From contig NC_091967.1 of the NCBI RefSeq assembly GCF_036711975.1, positions 1,922,001 to 1,986,000 on the forward strand: a stretch of 64,000 nt of DNA. Direction: 5' to 3'. Shown here piece by piece: positions 44,801 to 56,040 of the stretch. The DNA comes from Onthophagus taurus. Taxonomy: Eukaryota; Arthropoda; Insecta; Coleoptera; Scarabaeidae. The number at the start of each line of letters is the position of its first letter. The stretch's first letter is position 1. The position numbers and the translations under genes were made by a program. The notes beneath the pieces are model-generated. The model did no database searches and was not told where the DNA came from. It saw only the letters and a list, made by a program, of their open reading frames with translations.

Positions 44801-47800
44801 ATGTGTGTTGTGTGCTATTAATTACAACTTCTTCGTCTTCTACATTAACTACATCCGGTCGAATAGCTAAAAACTGAATAATATGGCAAATGACGCTGTG
44901 GAAATTTTTCTTGATATTTTCGTACTGATTGTCGAGCATTTCCACTGCAAAAACCATACACGAAAATTATATCAGCATACTCTTCAGTGCTATAAGCGTA
45001 CATTTTGAGTATCTTCTTGTATATAATAATTAAACCTTACAGCAAACTGACATGACAACTTTGTTTTTGTTGAATGTTTGATTTTACTGACTATTAATAA
45101 ATTCGCTGCAGAAAACTTTAGTGTTATAATTTCGTAAATAATTGAAATAGGACATATTAAAACAGCAAAAGTAAAGTAATAACCTTTTGTGCTTTTAGTT
45201 GAAATATGTTTCTCATTATGTTCATTAGCATTTTTTTTTTGGTAATTGGATCATATGTCAAAGTTTGATGGTGAGCTAATAAATCACCCTGTATAATGTT
45301 AATTACTGAGCCTCGGCCGCAAGGGACCTCAGCTTAATTACTCCAAATATCTGCAACTCCACTGAATACAGTCAAGGCCGCTCGCGGCCGAGGCGAATAA
45401 TGACGTCATCGATATTTTTTTCAAATAGCAAGTCAAATAGACTCTTTTCTGAATCTAGTATAGTCAATATTAATATTGGTTACATAAGAAAATTTTCGAG
45501 AAAAATTATGTTAAAGTTTCATGATTTTCCATTCATTTAAGACAGCAAAATAGCAGTAGCTATGCGTAACCATGGCAACCAACTGTTTCAGATATCAAAA
45601 ATTAATCATTGTCTTAATAGAAATATCTAAAATAACTGGTTGCCATGGTTACGCATGGCTACTGCTATTTTTCTACCTCAAATGAATGAAAAATCATGAA
45701 ACTTTAAGGCAATTTTTCTCAAAACTTTTTTTATGCAACTAGTATTAATTTTGGCTGTGCTAAATTCAGAAAAAAATCCTCTTTCATATTCAGCAATAAA
45801 AATGGGGGATTACTATTTGAAAAAAAATAGCGATGACGTCATAACTAGCTTAAAAATAGCTTAAAAATTTAAATCCTCAGACCCGTCTCAGCGATTTTTC
45901 TATAAACCGTTTTTAATTGTTTTGACGAATTTATCCGTTACTTCCGGGAAGCACTGTATATATGTATAACACCAGACACTGCCAGTTACTGCAGTAATTA
46001 TTCCAAAAAGTAGACTTAACTCTAACCTTATAGGTGTGAATTTTTCCAAAAAAACCACTGTTTGAGAACGATGAAAGATATTTATTTAATTTTTAAATCG
46101 GTGCTACGTTACGTTTCGACCAATAAGTTGGTCTTCTTCAGGCACGTCGTCTTAGGATGTGTGACTGTCACACATCGAACACGTTACAGTGAAGTCAAAA
46201 AGAATTTCAAGACCTGTTCTGCAAATTGTATTCCGGTCGTCATCTTGCAAAATACTGATTTTCAAGCATTAATAATTAATAAACACACATTGACATATAC
46301 AGGGTGTTCCGTTAAGCGTACGGAGCGGCTGTATCTCAACAACGGTAAGGCCTAGAGGTTTGGGAAAAAAGTCCTTATAAGTAAAGTGGGCAAGAGAAAT
46401 AGCTGGAAATTAGTTTGAAGTTCGTAATTCGACCGCTAGGGGACGTAACTGCCATAGAGAAACATAAAATTCCTGCTATCTCAGAAATTTGGACGATGAG
46501 CTATAACGTTGACAACATCATTTAGTAGCTTGGATAATACCGCATCGCTTTTGTTTTGCGATATTTCTCATATCTGTCATAATAAGGGAGGGGGAAGCCA
46601 ATGCGTTTTCAAATGTTTACATTTTAATATCTCCTGGACCATTCAACCGATTTGAATATTTTTGGTCTTGTTTGAAAGAGCATTTCATGCTCTTTTAAAA
46701 GATATTTTCAGTAAGACCGCTTGGTTTAAAACAAATAAGCTAGAGGGCGTTATCTGCAGCGGTTACATATTTTTGTGATTTTTGAAAAAAAGTTAAATGG
46801 AACGGTACTTTTTACTTCACAGACCGTTAATCACCATAAAATTTGCTAAATATTAGTGAAAACCGCATCTCGATATCTCCATCCATTCTCGAATTATAAA
46901 AGAAAATGTTAAAAATTCGTATATCTTAATCGGATCAAGTTACCTTAGGAAACAAATAAGAGAGAACAAACATTTTACTATCTAGAACCTTCCTTCACAC
47001 TTTATCCAAACTTAGAACTGCTTCAAAACTACTTTTTGAAGCGTGTTGAAAAGCCAACGGATCAATGAAATATCAACAATGATAATAAAACAAAATAAAC
47101 CAAAACACTTAGAATAACTTAAATTTTTGGCAAAAATAACTCACTAATGTGCGAAATGCCTTCCATAAACCTCGATGCATTTATTTAATCTAGTTTCGAC
47201 GAAAAAAAAGCGCTGCTTAAGTCTCGGCCCTGGACACGTTTCTACTGGTATTTAATGTTTTGTCATATTTTCCCTGGTTATTGGTTTTTCTTGAAAAGTC
47301 AGGTCGTTTAGTCTACCCAATAGATAAAGGGGTGAAAGCAATGTGGGTTTTGCTCGAACCAAGAATGCATATTATGCAAGTTTACATCAGCTTGTGGACA
47401 GATGCTTCATGCATCCATAGCATTTGTGATAAAAGGTTTGGATTTGCCCAAATCATATTTAAAAGTCAATGGTAATAGTTCAGTCTGTTATCATAATCGG
47501 TATCTGTTAAGGCATGATGTAAAACAACGCGGTGGAGATATTATTCTCTTGAGAAGTCTTGTGGACAATTGTTTTCGGAGTTCCCAGATTATGTGGGATC
47601 ACATTGCTCACCAATGTGATTTACGAATACATAGAGATGTCTGAATGGGCTACACGTTGCCAGTTTTCCGTAATCGCTAAGTCAATCTTAAAAACACGTC
47701 TAGAGAAAAATGTCTTTCTTTGTTGTAATTGCATTGCACATTTTTGCCATGCAGTTGCATCGTATTCGAAACATTGAAAATAAATCATCATACGCTCTAT

Positions 47801-50656
47801 CATACGCTGCTGCGTTAGTAAATGACATATTTACAGTTACCATGGTTATGTGATTTGTTTTTCTCGATGAGGTAACTGGATCCGATTGATGGCACTCGAG
47901 TTTTTAACATTTTCTTCTATAACTCGAGAACGGGTGGCGATATCGAGATGCGGTTTTCACTAAAATTTTGCAAATTTTAAGGTGACTAAGGGTCTGTAAA
48001 GTAAATAGTATCGTTCCATTTAACTTTTCTTCAAAAATCACAAAAATATGTAATCGCTGCAAATAACGTCCTCTAGCTCATTTGTTTTAAGGCAGACGGC
48101 CTTACTGAAAATATCTTTAAAAAGAGCATAAAATGCTCTTTCAAACAACACCGAAAACATTCAAATCGGTTGAATGGTCTAGGAGATATTAAAATGTAAA
48201 CATATGAAAACGCATTGGCCTCCCCCTCCCTTATTATGACAGATATGAGAAATATCGCTAAACAAAAGTGATGCGGTATTATCCAAGCTATTAAATGATG
48301 TTGTCAAAATTATAGCTCATCGTCTAAGTTTCTGAGATAGCGGGAACTTTATGTTTCTCAATGGCAGTTACGCCCCCTAGCGGTCGAATTACGAACTTCA
48401 AACTAATTTCCAGCTATTTCTCTTGCCCACTTTACTTATAAGGATTTTTTTCCCAAACCTCTAGGCCTTACCGTTGTTGAGATACAGCCGCTCCGTACGC
48501 TTAACGGGACACCCTGTATGTATATATAGTTAAAAAAGAGAATCCGACCCTCATGTAAATCTTTAAACTCTAACTTCAAATTATGTACGTCTAAATAACG
48601 AATTATCTCCATTGCCTTTGCGATGTTAAATTTATATAGATCAAATCCTCCATTTGCTACATCCTAAGACGACGTGCCTGAAGAAGACCAACTTATTGGT
48701 CAAAACGTAACGTAGCACCGATTTAAAAATTCTCAAACAGTGGTTTTTTTGGAAAAATTCACACCTATAATTATACATATACGATGAATATGGAGTCAAC
48801 ATTAGCTAAATTAACTCTAACCCACTAATACTAGGTTTGCACCTCTACAATCAGTTTCTAGTCCCAATACGAAGGTTGCCGTATTCATTATTTTACAAAA
48901 AAAAAAACAAAAATCTTCTTAAGAAGTATTTGAAAAGAACAATATTTGGAGTCGTCAATTCTGGATTAATAAAAAATTTAAATGTATCTACCTATTATTA
49001 CTATGTTACTTTTTTCTTTAACGTATTTAAGAAATTAATTACTAATAATAATTACTTTACTGACCACGGCGTAATTGTTCAAAAGTCTACAACATCATCT
49101 TATAAAGCCAAGGCCGCTGGCGGTCGAGGCGCCACAATATAATGTGCAGTTCCAGGATGGTATAATGTTAAATACTGAGCTTCAGTCGCAAGCGACCTCG
49201 GCTTAATTAGTCAAAAGATTTACTTCACTAGGATTAGCACTAGATTTAGTTCTATGTTTCTAAGTGTTAGTTCTAGTTTTAGCTCAATAAAAATATACAA
49301 CAACTTAGCAACTTGCTAACACTAGCACTATCATTATAGGCCTACTGTTAGTTCTAGTTTGAGTTCTCAATGAAAATATACAATCTAACGTTGACTAACA
49401 ACTAAAATTAGAACTAACACTGCATTCGGGTTTAGCCTTAATGGACGTACAATCTTTATATTTATATTTTCTATTTCTTTTAGGGATCTCGTCGTCGACC
49501 AATAAGAGCTGTACTACATGTAAGCGGAGATGGTTTAAGAGTAGTCGAGGAAGAAACAAAAGGTTTAATAGTAGATCAAACGATTGAAAAAGTTTCATTT
49601 TGCGCACCGGATCGTAACCACGAAAGGGGTTTCAGTTACATTTGCAGAGATGGTACAACAAGACGATGGATGTGTCATGGATTTCTGGCAATGAGAGAAT
49701 CGGGCGAACGATTGAGTCACGCGGTCGGCTGTGCCTTCGCGGTTTGTTTGGAGAAGAAGCAGAAACGCGATAAGGAATGCGGGGTCACGATGACGTTTGA
49801 CGCGAAAAATTCCACCTTCACAAGAAGCGGATCGTTTCGACAACAAGGTTTAACCGAACGATTGGAGAGAGCCGTTGATGTAAACGCGCCGAAAGCGGCC
49901 CCGGTGAATCCTTTTGCTATTGAAAGACCGCACGCGACGCCTAGTATGTTACAAAGACAGGGGAGTTTTCGTGGGTTGGGAACTTTGGGGCAGAGTTCGC
50001 CGTTTAAACGGCAGATGTCGTTACGTGTTAACGATTTGCCGAGTAATGCTGAAAGATTAAATTCTTATAAAAGTGCTGCGAATGGATCGAAACCGGTATC
50101 TCCAATTCCTGAAACGGATACTGTAGCTGCTTTATGTCAACAGCTTTCGCAAGGTTTAAGCCAATTGACGCACAGTGGATCTGATGACTTCAATTTTAAT
50201 AGTCAATCTTCGATAAACCAAAACGTCTCTTTGTCTATAACTAATAACACAACGAGTCAATCAATTACAAGCACTCCAACCTGCGCAGCGAACAATATAG
50301 CACCGGTTACGTTAAATTTTAGTGCTAATTCAAATCAGTCCGTTATTTCGTTCAGGAATTCTTCAGCAAATGAATCGAGTACTAGCGAAAGTTTACCAAA
50401 ACCCGATCAGTGGTTGGGTAAAATCGTTAATTCAACATCGCCATCGACCAGAATGATGGATGGTGTGAGTAGAAGAAGCATGATGGCTGTACATTCGAGA
50501 GCGATGTCTTTAGATTCCGCAGAATCATTCCCAAAGGATCAACCGGATCCTTTCGATGCTGAGTGGGCCGCAATTGCCGCTAGACAAAACACAAATAACA
50601 CAAATCCTTTCTTGACCAGCCCCGCTGCACCTCAAGCGTTTCAAGTACAACTGTAG
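41869..50656 (+). CDS. numb: Numb, PTB-domain cell-fate determinant, three coding exons
   Basis: Exons 41869-41937, 42691-42924 and 49484-50656 join in phase 0 to 491 residues. Exon 1 gives [20 protein letters not shown], like the long Drosophila isoform. Exon 2 has [20 protein letters not shown] (basic membrane-binding and aPKC-regulated segment, Met 33) and the first half of the PTB domain, [20 protein letters not shown]. Exon 3 completes it: [40 protein letters not shown] and [38 protein letters not shown] and [19 protein letters not shown] are Numb-specific. The C-terminus has DPF (AP-2 alpha binding) and NPF (EH-domain binding). Numb is segregated asymmetrically at division and antagonises Notch. 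An internal start at Met 33 could give a shorter isoform. AATAAA near 50741 may end a transcript. Intron 2 (6.6 kb) contains several transposons. Confidence 0.95.
43420..45003 (-). pseudogene. DUF4817-type transposase in Numb intron 2, interrupted
   Basis: Starting at 45003 on the minus strand: [38 protein letters not shown] and PYYSVFS (helix-turn-helix), then frame changes toward the HPYRKQNV block. Across the foldback insertion the reading resumes with [20 protein letters not shown], a stop in place of the Trp before [13 protein letters not shown] (first Asp), [12 protein letters not shown] and [17 protein letters not shown]. The remaining catalytic part is lost. The breaks and nested insertion make it inactive. 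Confidence 0.75.
43665..44727. mobile_element. Foldback element with 9-bp target duplication (MULE-like?)
   Basis: CTTGAACAT at 43656-43664 and 44728-44736 is an exact 9-bp duplication. The ends GCGTCTGTGAAGTTAGCACC and, reversed, ACGTCTGTGAAGTTAGCACC continue as long inverted arms of nearly 400 bp. The left arm contains a tandem duplication with a period of about 161 bp (AGAACTCGTGAGGTGCTA at 43886, 44046 and 44207). No coding capacity. The 9-bp duplication fits Mutator-like elements, but other superfamilies cannot be excluded. Confidence 0.85.
45296..45399 (+). repeat. GC-rich palindromic repeat, copy 1
   Basis: TTAATTACTGAGCCTCGGCC and GCAAGGGACCTCAGCTTAATT are followed 45 bp later by GGCCGCTCGCGGCCGAGGC. 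The same two blocks occur at 49070-49205 in the order expected if both are pieces of one tandem array with a unit near 130 bp. Confidence 0.5.
45400..45842. mobile_element. Foldback MITE
   Basis: The ends ATGACGTCATCGATATTTTT and, reversed, ATGACGTCATCGCTATTTTT are complementary. A second inner inverted pair, CCATGGCAACCA and TGGTTGCCATGG, lies around 45590-45650, so most of the element can fold back. No coding capacity. Confidence 0.7.
46101..46145 (-). ncRNA. Hammerhead ribozyme motif, intact core
   Basis: Minus strand: stem I GTGC, core CTGAAGA, stem II GACCAACTTATTGGTC (six pairs and a CTTA loop), core GAAA, stem III ACG-TAA-CGT, cleavage base A, closing GCAC. Every conserved core position is present. 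It lies in the left inverted arm. Confidence 0.78.
46310..48516 (-). mobile_element. Long-TIR mariner-like element, copy 2 (2.2 kb)
   Basis: Nearly identical over its full length to 10747-12948. Ends are CAGGGTGTTCCGTTAAGCG and, reversed, CAGGGTGTCCCGTTAAGCG, with TA on both sides. TIRs are about 650 bp. The minus strand between about 47150 and 47840 is the decayed DUF4817-type transposase, ending [19 protein letters not shown] and a stop. It sits in Numb intron 2. Confidence 0.88.
48674..48718 (+). ncRNA. Hammerhead-like motif with mutated catalytic core
   Basis: Same structure as 46101-46145 on the opposite strand, but the GAAA core reads AAAA. The changed base corresponds to G12, the general base of the ribozyme, so this copy should not cleave. 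Stems I, II and III are unchanged. Confidence 0.7.
49070..49205 (+). repeat. GC-rich palindromic repeat, copy 2
   Basis: GGCCGCTGGCGGTCGAGGC then, about 50 bp later, TTAAATACTGAGCTTCAGTC and GCAAGCGACCTCGGCTTAATT. Matches the two blocks of copy 1 at 45296 in the same orientation, with the order shifted by one unit. Confidence 0.5.
49225..49440. repeat. Degenerate CTAGTGTTAGTTCTAG-type repeat
   Basis: Variants of GTTAGTTCTAGTTTTAG recur four or more times here, and again at 50870-50950. The same motif forms the extreme 3' end of the Penelope copies at 56041, 58490 and 62075, and part of 5300-5330. Confidence 0.5.
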
Positions 50657-52318
50657 CATCGAGGAAAATTATTTTATTAAAACAAGAATGATATTTATAA
50701 AAGGGAATTGATTCCCAATGAAATTATTGATTACTAAAATAAGAATAAAATGAAATATAGCATTTATTTAGATGGGGATACAGTTTGACATTTCCTAAAT
50801 ATTTGAATTATAACTAAGTCATTCCAAATGATAATTGAGTTAGGAAATAAACTGTAGAATTGAGTAAATTTGAACTAAAATTAGAACTAACAGTACTCAG
50901 TTCATAAAAATTTCTCAGTTCTAGGTCTACTGTTAGTTCTAATTGCAAGTGTTAGTAAATTTGATTCAAAAATAATTAATTTTTTTACAATAAACCTATC
51001 GCCCTAATAAATTGATAAAAACTTCGTATTTGTATTGAAAATTGCCTGGACTAAACGGTGCAATTATTGTTTCATGTAAATATCTTAATTCTTGATTTTA
51101 CTTACATTGCCTCTAATAAGTAGTATTGTCGCGTAAGAATTGTACTTAATGCTGAAAATAGGCGATAAAAATATTGGAAGAAGTATTAAGAAGGATAATA
51201 ATATATTGAAAGATATATTTTGTATTTATTTCATTTTACTTGTATTAATTTCCGTTTTATTAAGTTTCGTCGAAATAAGAATACATTTAACATCAAGACA
51301 TATCAATAACATAATGAATTGACTGAAACTGTAAATTAATTGCATTTTGAACTTCGATAAACTAGAGTAAATTTTTACACTTAGCTTTCCGTCCAAAACA
51401 ACAAAAAAAAAAAGATTTTTGGAAATTTTTTAATTTATACACTTTTCTCAGAATGAAATAATTTTTACGCAACATTTCTTGTCTTTTGGGTTAGGATCGT
51501 TATTAGTTTTAATTTAAATTGTGTATACATTGATGTACTTAACTTTTTTTTTCTATTGTTATTATTGTAAATATATATATATAGAATTAATTCAGAAGTA
51601 AAGATCTATTCGATACCATTTGTAGTATATGCAATAACTTAAAACGTAGAGGTAACGATAAAATTTGTTGCAACAAGCGGAGTGAAGATGGGGACGAATC
51701 CTGGTATCTGTGATATGTTAAAACACTGAATAGTGTTGAATAAAAAAAGAAGAAATAAATATTGGTTTAAGCTAAAATAATAGACGACTCGATAATTGTT
51801 TAAATGTTAAAAACAGCAGTCGCTTGTTATATTCGTCTAGCCTTAGAAAGCGTAATTTTAAAATGTACAGTGCAGAGGTAGTACTTAAGCGAAATACCCT
51901 ATACTGTATATAACGCCCAATAACATTTTTAAATAACTTATGGATGTTTCCTGGTTGTCCCTAATATTACTATTATTAAAAAATTAAAAGTATATATCGT
52001 TACTGTATTGTTAGTATGTATGCTGATGATACATTATTGGGTACTTAATAAATGTATCTCAATCTATATATGTATTTTTTTTTATTTTTAAAGCTGTTCA
52101 CCATATAGATATGTAAACCAATTAAGCTCTATTTACGCCAACGTCAGATTTTAATATCTAAGCGCGGTACGGGGCTTTACATGAAAATGTTTCACCAAAT
52201 CACATTTCCTGCTTCTGTTTATTCAATATTCGATAACTCGATAAGGCCGTTTCTAGTCGTTTCGGAATAAAGAAGGATATCCTCACGAACGTTTTCAGTA
52301 ATTCTATATTGCGATTAT
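50657..52318. other. Numb 3' UTR and downstream spacer
   Basis: Begins with the Numb 3' UTR; AATAAA occurs near 50741 and again further on (about 51740). The rest is AT-rich without recognised genes, apart from short copies of the CTAGTTCTAG-type motif near 50870-50950. Confidence 0.45.
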
Positions 52319-54610
52319 AATTGGACCGCGTATGCATCACTTGACTAAGCGACAATTGAACAATGTTGAGGAAAACGGGATTTTCGTTTTCATCTCTCTA
52401 AAAATATGATTTCTCAGAATAGACAGGCTCAAACTATTGAAAATTGTTTAGTGCCTATCTATTGTTATCACAGAACATTGATGACAACCATCATAAGCAC
52501 AGAATCCGTTTGGTCAGTCGTTTTACGATTATACAGCGTGTTTTTGTAAGTCGTGGCATAAATTTAATTACAAATACTAGAGCCAAAATGATGTTTCATG
52601 TAAAAATTTTTGAAGAAAATTATCTAGAGTTTGATGTATTTTTCAACTGGTTTCTATTTTATATAGAATTTAAGTCTAACTAGTTTCGGCCCTTGGCCAT
52701 CTTCAGACTCTACAAACAGATTAACATCCTTCATCCCATTTTACAAACTAGTTTCGTTTTTTGTTAGAAAAGATCACATATCAAAGTCGAAATCAGATTA
52801 TTAGTTACTAATTTACAAAATTAAAGTTTAAAAAATTGTAAAATGAAATGAAGGACGACTATTAAGGCTTAAAAATTGACGATTTTTTTTAATCAATGTG
52901 AAACGACCCAAAAAAAAACGTTAAAAATAAAAAGAAAGTGCTGAAAAATGACACACTAGATTAACTTCAGTTATAAAATTTTCTATTATATGATAACTAA
53001 CTTCAGGTTTAAAATATTAACCTCAATTTTAACATATTTGTAATCTTCATTAAAAATCCTTTAAAATGAGTACAAACACGCCATATTTATCTTCAATATT
53101 AATGAAGTTATGGTCAACTTCCGGTTAAGAATGTCAACGTCAATTTTGACATATTTGCAATCGTCGTGAAAAGTCCTTTAAAATGAGTCCAAACATGATA
53201 CGTTTAATTCCAATATTACTCGAGATATAAGCAAGTTCCGATTTGAAATGTCAACGTCATTTTGACATATTCTTAATTTTTATAAAATGTCTTAATATTT
53301 GTCACAAAAACAAAAATATAATAAAAAAAAACAAAAATTAAGGTTGGTATTAACATTTTAAAGGTTTTTTAATGAAGATGACAAATATGTCAAAATTGAC
53401 GTTGACGTTTCACACCGGAAGTGATTGTATTTGCATTAATGTTAAAGTTAAATATGTCGAGTTTGGACTCATTTTAAAGGATTTTTTATGAAGTTGACAA
53501 ATATGCCAAATTAAAAGTTGAAAGCTCTAACTTTTTGGTTTTTTGAGATAAATACGTCAAGTTTGGACTCACTTTAAAGGTTACAAAAAAACGTTAAAAA
53601 TAAAAAGAAAGTGCTGAAAAGTGACTAACATTAGATTAACTTCAGTTATAAAACTTCTATTATATGATAACTACCTTCAGGTTTAAAATATCAACCTCAA
53701 TTTTAACATATTTGTAATCTTCATTAAAAATCCTTTAAAATGAATACAAACACGCCATATTTATCTTCAATAATAATGAAGTTATGGTCAACTTCCGGTT
53801 AAAAATGTCAACGTCAATTTTGACATATTTGTAATCGTCGTGAAAAGTCCTTTAAAATGAGTCCAAACATGATACGTTTAATTCCAATATTACTCGAGAT
53901 ATAAGCAACTTCCGATTTGAAATGTCAACGTCATTTTGACATATTCTTAATTTTTGTAAAATGTCTTAATTAACAAAAACAAAAATATAATACAAAAAAA
54001 TAAAAAATTAAGGTTGGTATTGATATTTAAAAATTAAATTGCTATCTTCATTGTTGCTAACTTCGGGTTTAATGTTTTTTTATTCTAACTTTTTTGTTTT
54101 TTGAGATAAGTGCGTCATGTTTGGACTCATTTTAAAGGTTTTTTAATGAAGATGACAAATATGTTAAAATTGACGTTGACGTTTCACACCGGAAGTGATT
54201 GTATTTGCATTAATATTAAAGTTAAATATGTCGAGTTTGGACTCATTTTAAAGGATTTTTTATGAAATTGACAAATATGTCAAAATTAAAAGTTGAAAAA
54301 GTTAGAGCTTTTTGTTTTTTTGAGATAAATACGTCAAGTTTGGACTCACTTTAAAGGTTATTTTATAAAGATTACGAATATAATAATAAAATTAAAATTG
54401 ACATAAAGACATATATTTCTTGGTGTATTGAAGTGTCGTATCTAAGTCGATTCTTAGGCGTATGATGCAAATCGAACTTGAAATCGTATAACGTGATTGG
54501 CGCTTAAAACAAATGGTATTTTAAACATAAACAAACAATAAACATAAACTTTTTTTCTAAGTTTTCATAAAATGTCGCTTAATCAAGTGATGTATAACGC
54601 GGTCCAATTA
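52319..54610. mobile_element. 2.3-kb foldback element with internal direct duplication
   Basis: Inverted ends around 52319-52358 and 54570-54610 share AATTGGACCGCGT then CATCACTTGA and TAAGCGACA. Inside, a unit of about 670 bp starting CGTTAAAAATAAAAAGAAAG is present twice in direct orientation (about 52918 and 53590). Each unit contains internal inverted blocks such as TTTAAAATGAGTCCAAAC and GTTTGGACTCATTTTAAA, and CAACGTCAATTTTGACAT with its complement. No coding capacity seen. Confidence 0.7.
52672..52711 (-). ncRNA. Degenerate hammerhead ribozyme motif
   Basis: Minus strand: GAGT, core CTGAAGA, stem II GGCCAAGGGCC, core GAAA, stem III ACTAGT, then TAGACTT. The core is intact but stem I pairs only with a shift or bulge, so activity is doubtful. 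It lies inside the foldback element. Confidence 0.5.
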
Positions 54611-54901
54611 ATATTAATGTTATAATGAACATTAATAGTTTTGCTAGGAAACTGCACTGTATATATTTGTTATTATAAAGCTTGCCAAGAGATGGCGCAA
54701 TTCAAGAGAACTATGTTAAAAACAGATTGTTTCAAGAATATTATGATAGATGTCCGAGTTATTGCTGTATTGTGTTGTAGCGAAGAACATTTACGCATTT
54801 TTGCAGAAGATCTGAGACGAAGAAAATTTATATGACGAATGGAAAAAATGTAAATGCAATAAAACTGTTTGTATTTTTAGATGGATTTTTTTTTATTTTC
54901 A

Positions 54902-54944
54902 GCTCTACCGGTTTCGATCAATACATTTAATCATCTTCAGGAGC
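54902..54944 (-). ncRNA. Hammerhead ribozyme motif (PLE type), solitary
   Basis: Minus strand: stem I GCTC, core CTGAAGA, a weak stem II region (TGATTAAATGTATTGATC), core GAAA, stem III ACCGGT, cleavage base A, closing GAGC. Core positions are all conserved. No PLE coding sequence is adjacent; it may mark a solo PLE terminal repeat. Confidence 0.68.
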
Positions 54945-56035
54945 AACGTCAGTAAAAATATTTTTAAAAAACATATTAGTTAGTTAATTAAGCTGTTATT
55001 CTCTCAATCTTGATTATTTAACTCTTCTCTTCCTTGTTACCCAGTTATTAAATCAGAAATATCCAATAAGGCTACCATGCAACAATATGTGTTTCTTTGT
55101 TGCATTGCTGTGTTGCATTTACATTAAAATTGAGATGGAAAGAAATAACCAAATAATTATGAATGGAAAAAAGCCATAATATACCAAAAATAAGCCATAA
55201 TAACCACGTCCTGCAGTTCCAGATATCTCTTATGTCCACATTTCGTACTCTGTCGCAGATTGTAATGCTTGTTATACTTTTTAAGGTTCTTATTTCTGAT
55301 GTTCTCATTATGGCTTTTGTGTAGGACAGGTCGGACACAAGTCTTGTATGTTCGGATTTTGCTTTCTATACCTACGTATTTATTCCACCATGTTATATCT
55401 TTTGGACAGCTTGATATTCTCGCAACGTCTTTACATCCGTCTTTTAGTGTGGAAAATATTGATTTAAACAGGACATATTCGAAAAAGTACTAGTTATTAT
55501 AAAACCTCGACTTTAAAAAGCCATCAAATATGCTTAAGTCAAAACACCTACGTTACCGGATACCGAAAATTCTAAAATATATGCAAAACCCCAAAACATT
55601 ATTTTGTCGTTTCGGACCGTTTCGAAGCGCGCGCGGTACGCCGTGAAGCGGAAGCTGTCTCGAATTTAAATTCGCATCCGATAAATTTCAAGTTTTAATG
55701 GGCTGCACCCTAATGTAATCCGGGCCGAAATTGAGCGCTTTACAAATATAAAATCCCTCGTCGAATAACTGAAATCCTCCCTCGGTACGACCGATCCGTG
55801 AGGCCTGCTTTTTTTTACCGGCGATTCCGCCAGTTGATTCGGTTCGCCGGAATCGAACCCATATTGGTTCGCATATTTTCGCTAATGCTGCGTTTGCCTC
55901 TGTGTCGCGTTAATTTGCTCGTATTAACAGTTTTATTTGTTACGGTCAATACTATTGTTGCGGATAAATTCCAAAATGAAACGACAACCTAAATCTTTTT
56001 TTTTTTTTATTTGTTTAACCACGTAAACGTAATTT
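54945..56035. other. Spacer with a CpG-rich block
   Basis: 54945-55560 has no recognised feature. 55600-55980 is richer in CG (for example GAAGCGCGCGCGGTACGCC) and has a 64-codon frame of no known family. It might be an unmethylated regulatory block, but nothing specific supports that. Confidence 0.3.
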
Positions 56036-56040
56036 CCTTA

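Larger units (their letters stand above)
43281..45291 (-). mobile_element. Mariner-like element in Numb intron 2, split by a foldback element
   Basis: Inverted ends AGGGCGATTTATTAGCTCAC at 43281 and its counterpart ending CACCCTG at 45291, flanked by TA. The repeat continues through CCATCAAACTTTGACAT. A transposase relic lies on the minus strand. The 1063-bp foldback at 43665-44727 interrupts it with a perfect 9-bp duplication. A right-end fragment of the same family is at 2430-2600. Confidence 0.85.
46031..48768. mobile_element. Inverted PLE-like repeats enclosing the long-TIR element copy 2
   Basis: Arms 46031-46153 and 48658-48768 are inverted copies (TAGGTGTGAATTTTTCCAAA at the left, complement at the right). 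The left arm has an extra 23 bp. Each arm carries a hammerhead motif. Without the 2207-bp insert the host repeat would be about 530 bp. The hammerheads suggest origin from Penelope-like ends in inverted arrangement. Confidence 0.7.

Noticed and set aside
44742..44957. 71-codon minus frame [11 protein letters not shown]
   Set aside because: It is an out-of-frame reading of the DUF4817 head that begins at 45003.
52900..54360. CRISPR-like array
   Set aside because: Repeats are long, inverted and duplicated as a block, without regular short spacers; this is eukaryotic foldback DNA.
55798..55992. 64-codon frame with hydrophobic stretch in a CG-rich block
   Set aside because: No signal peptide pattern, splice or family support; likely chance.
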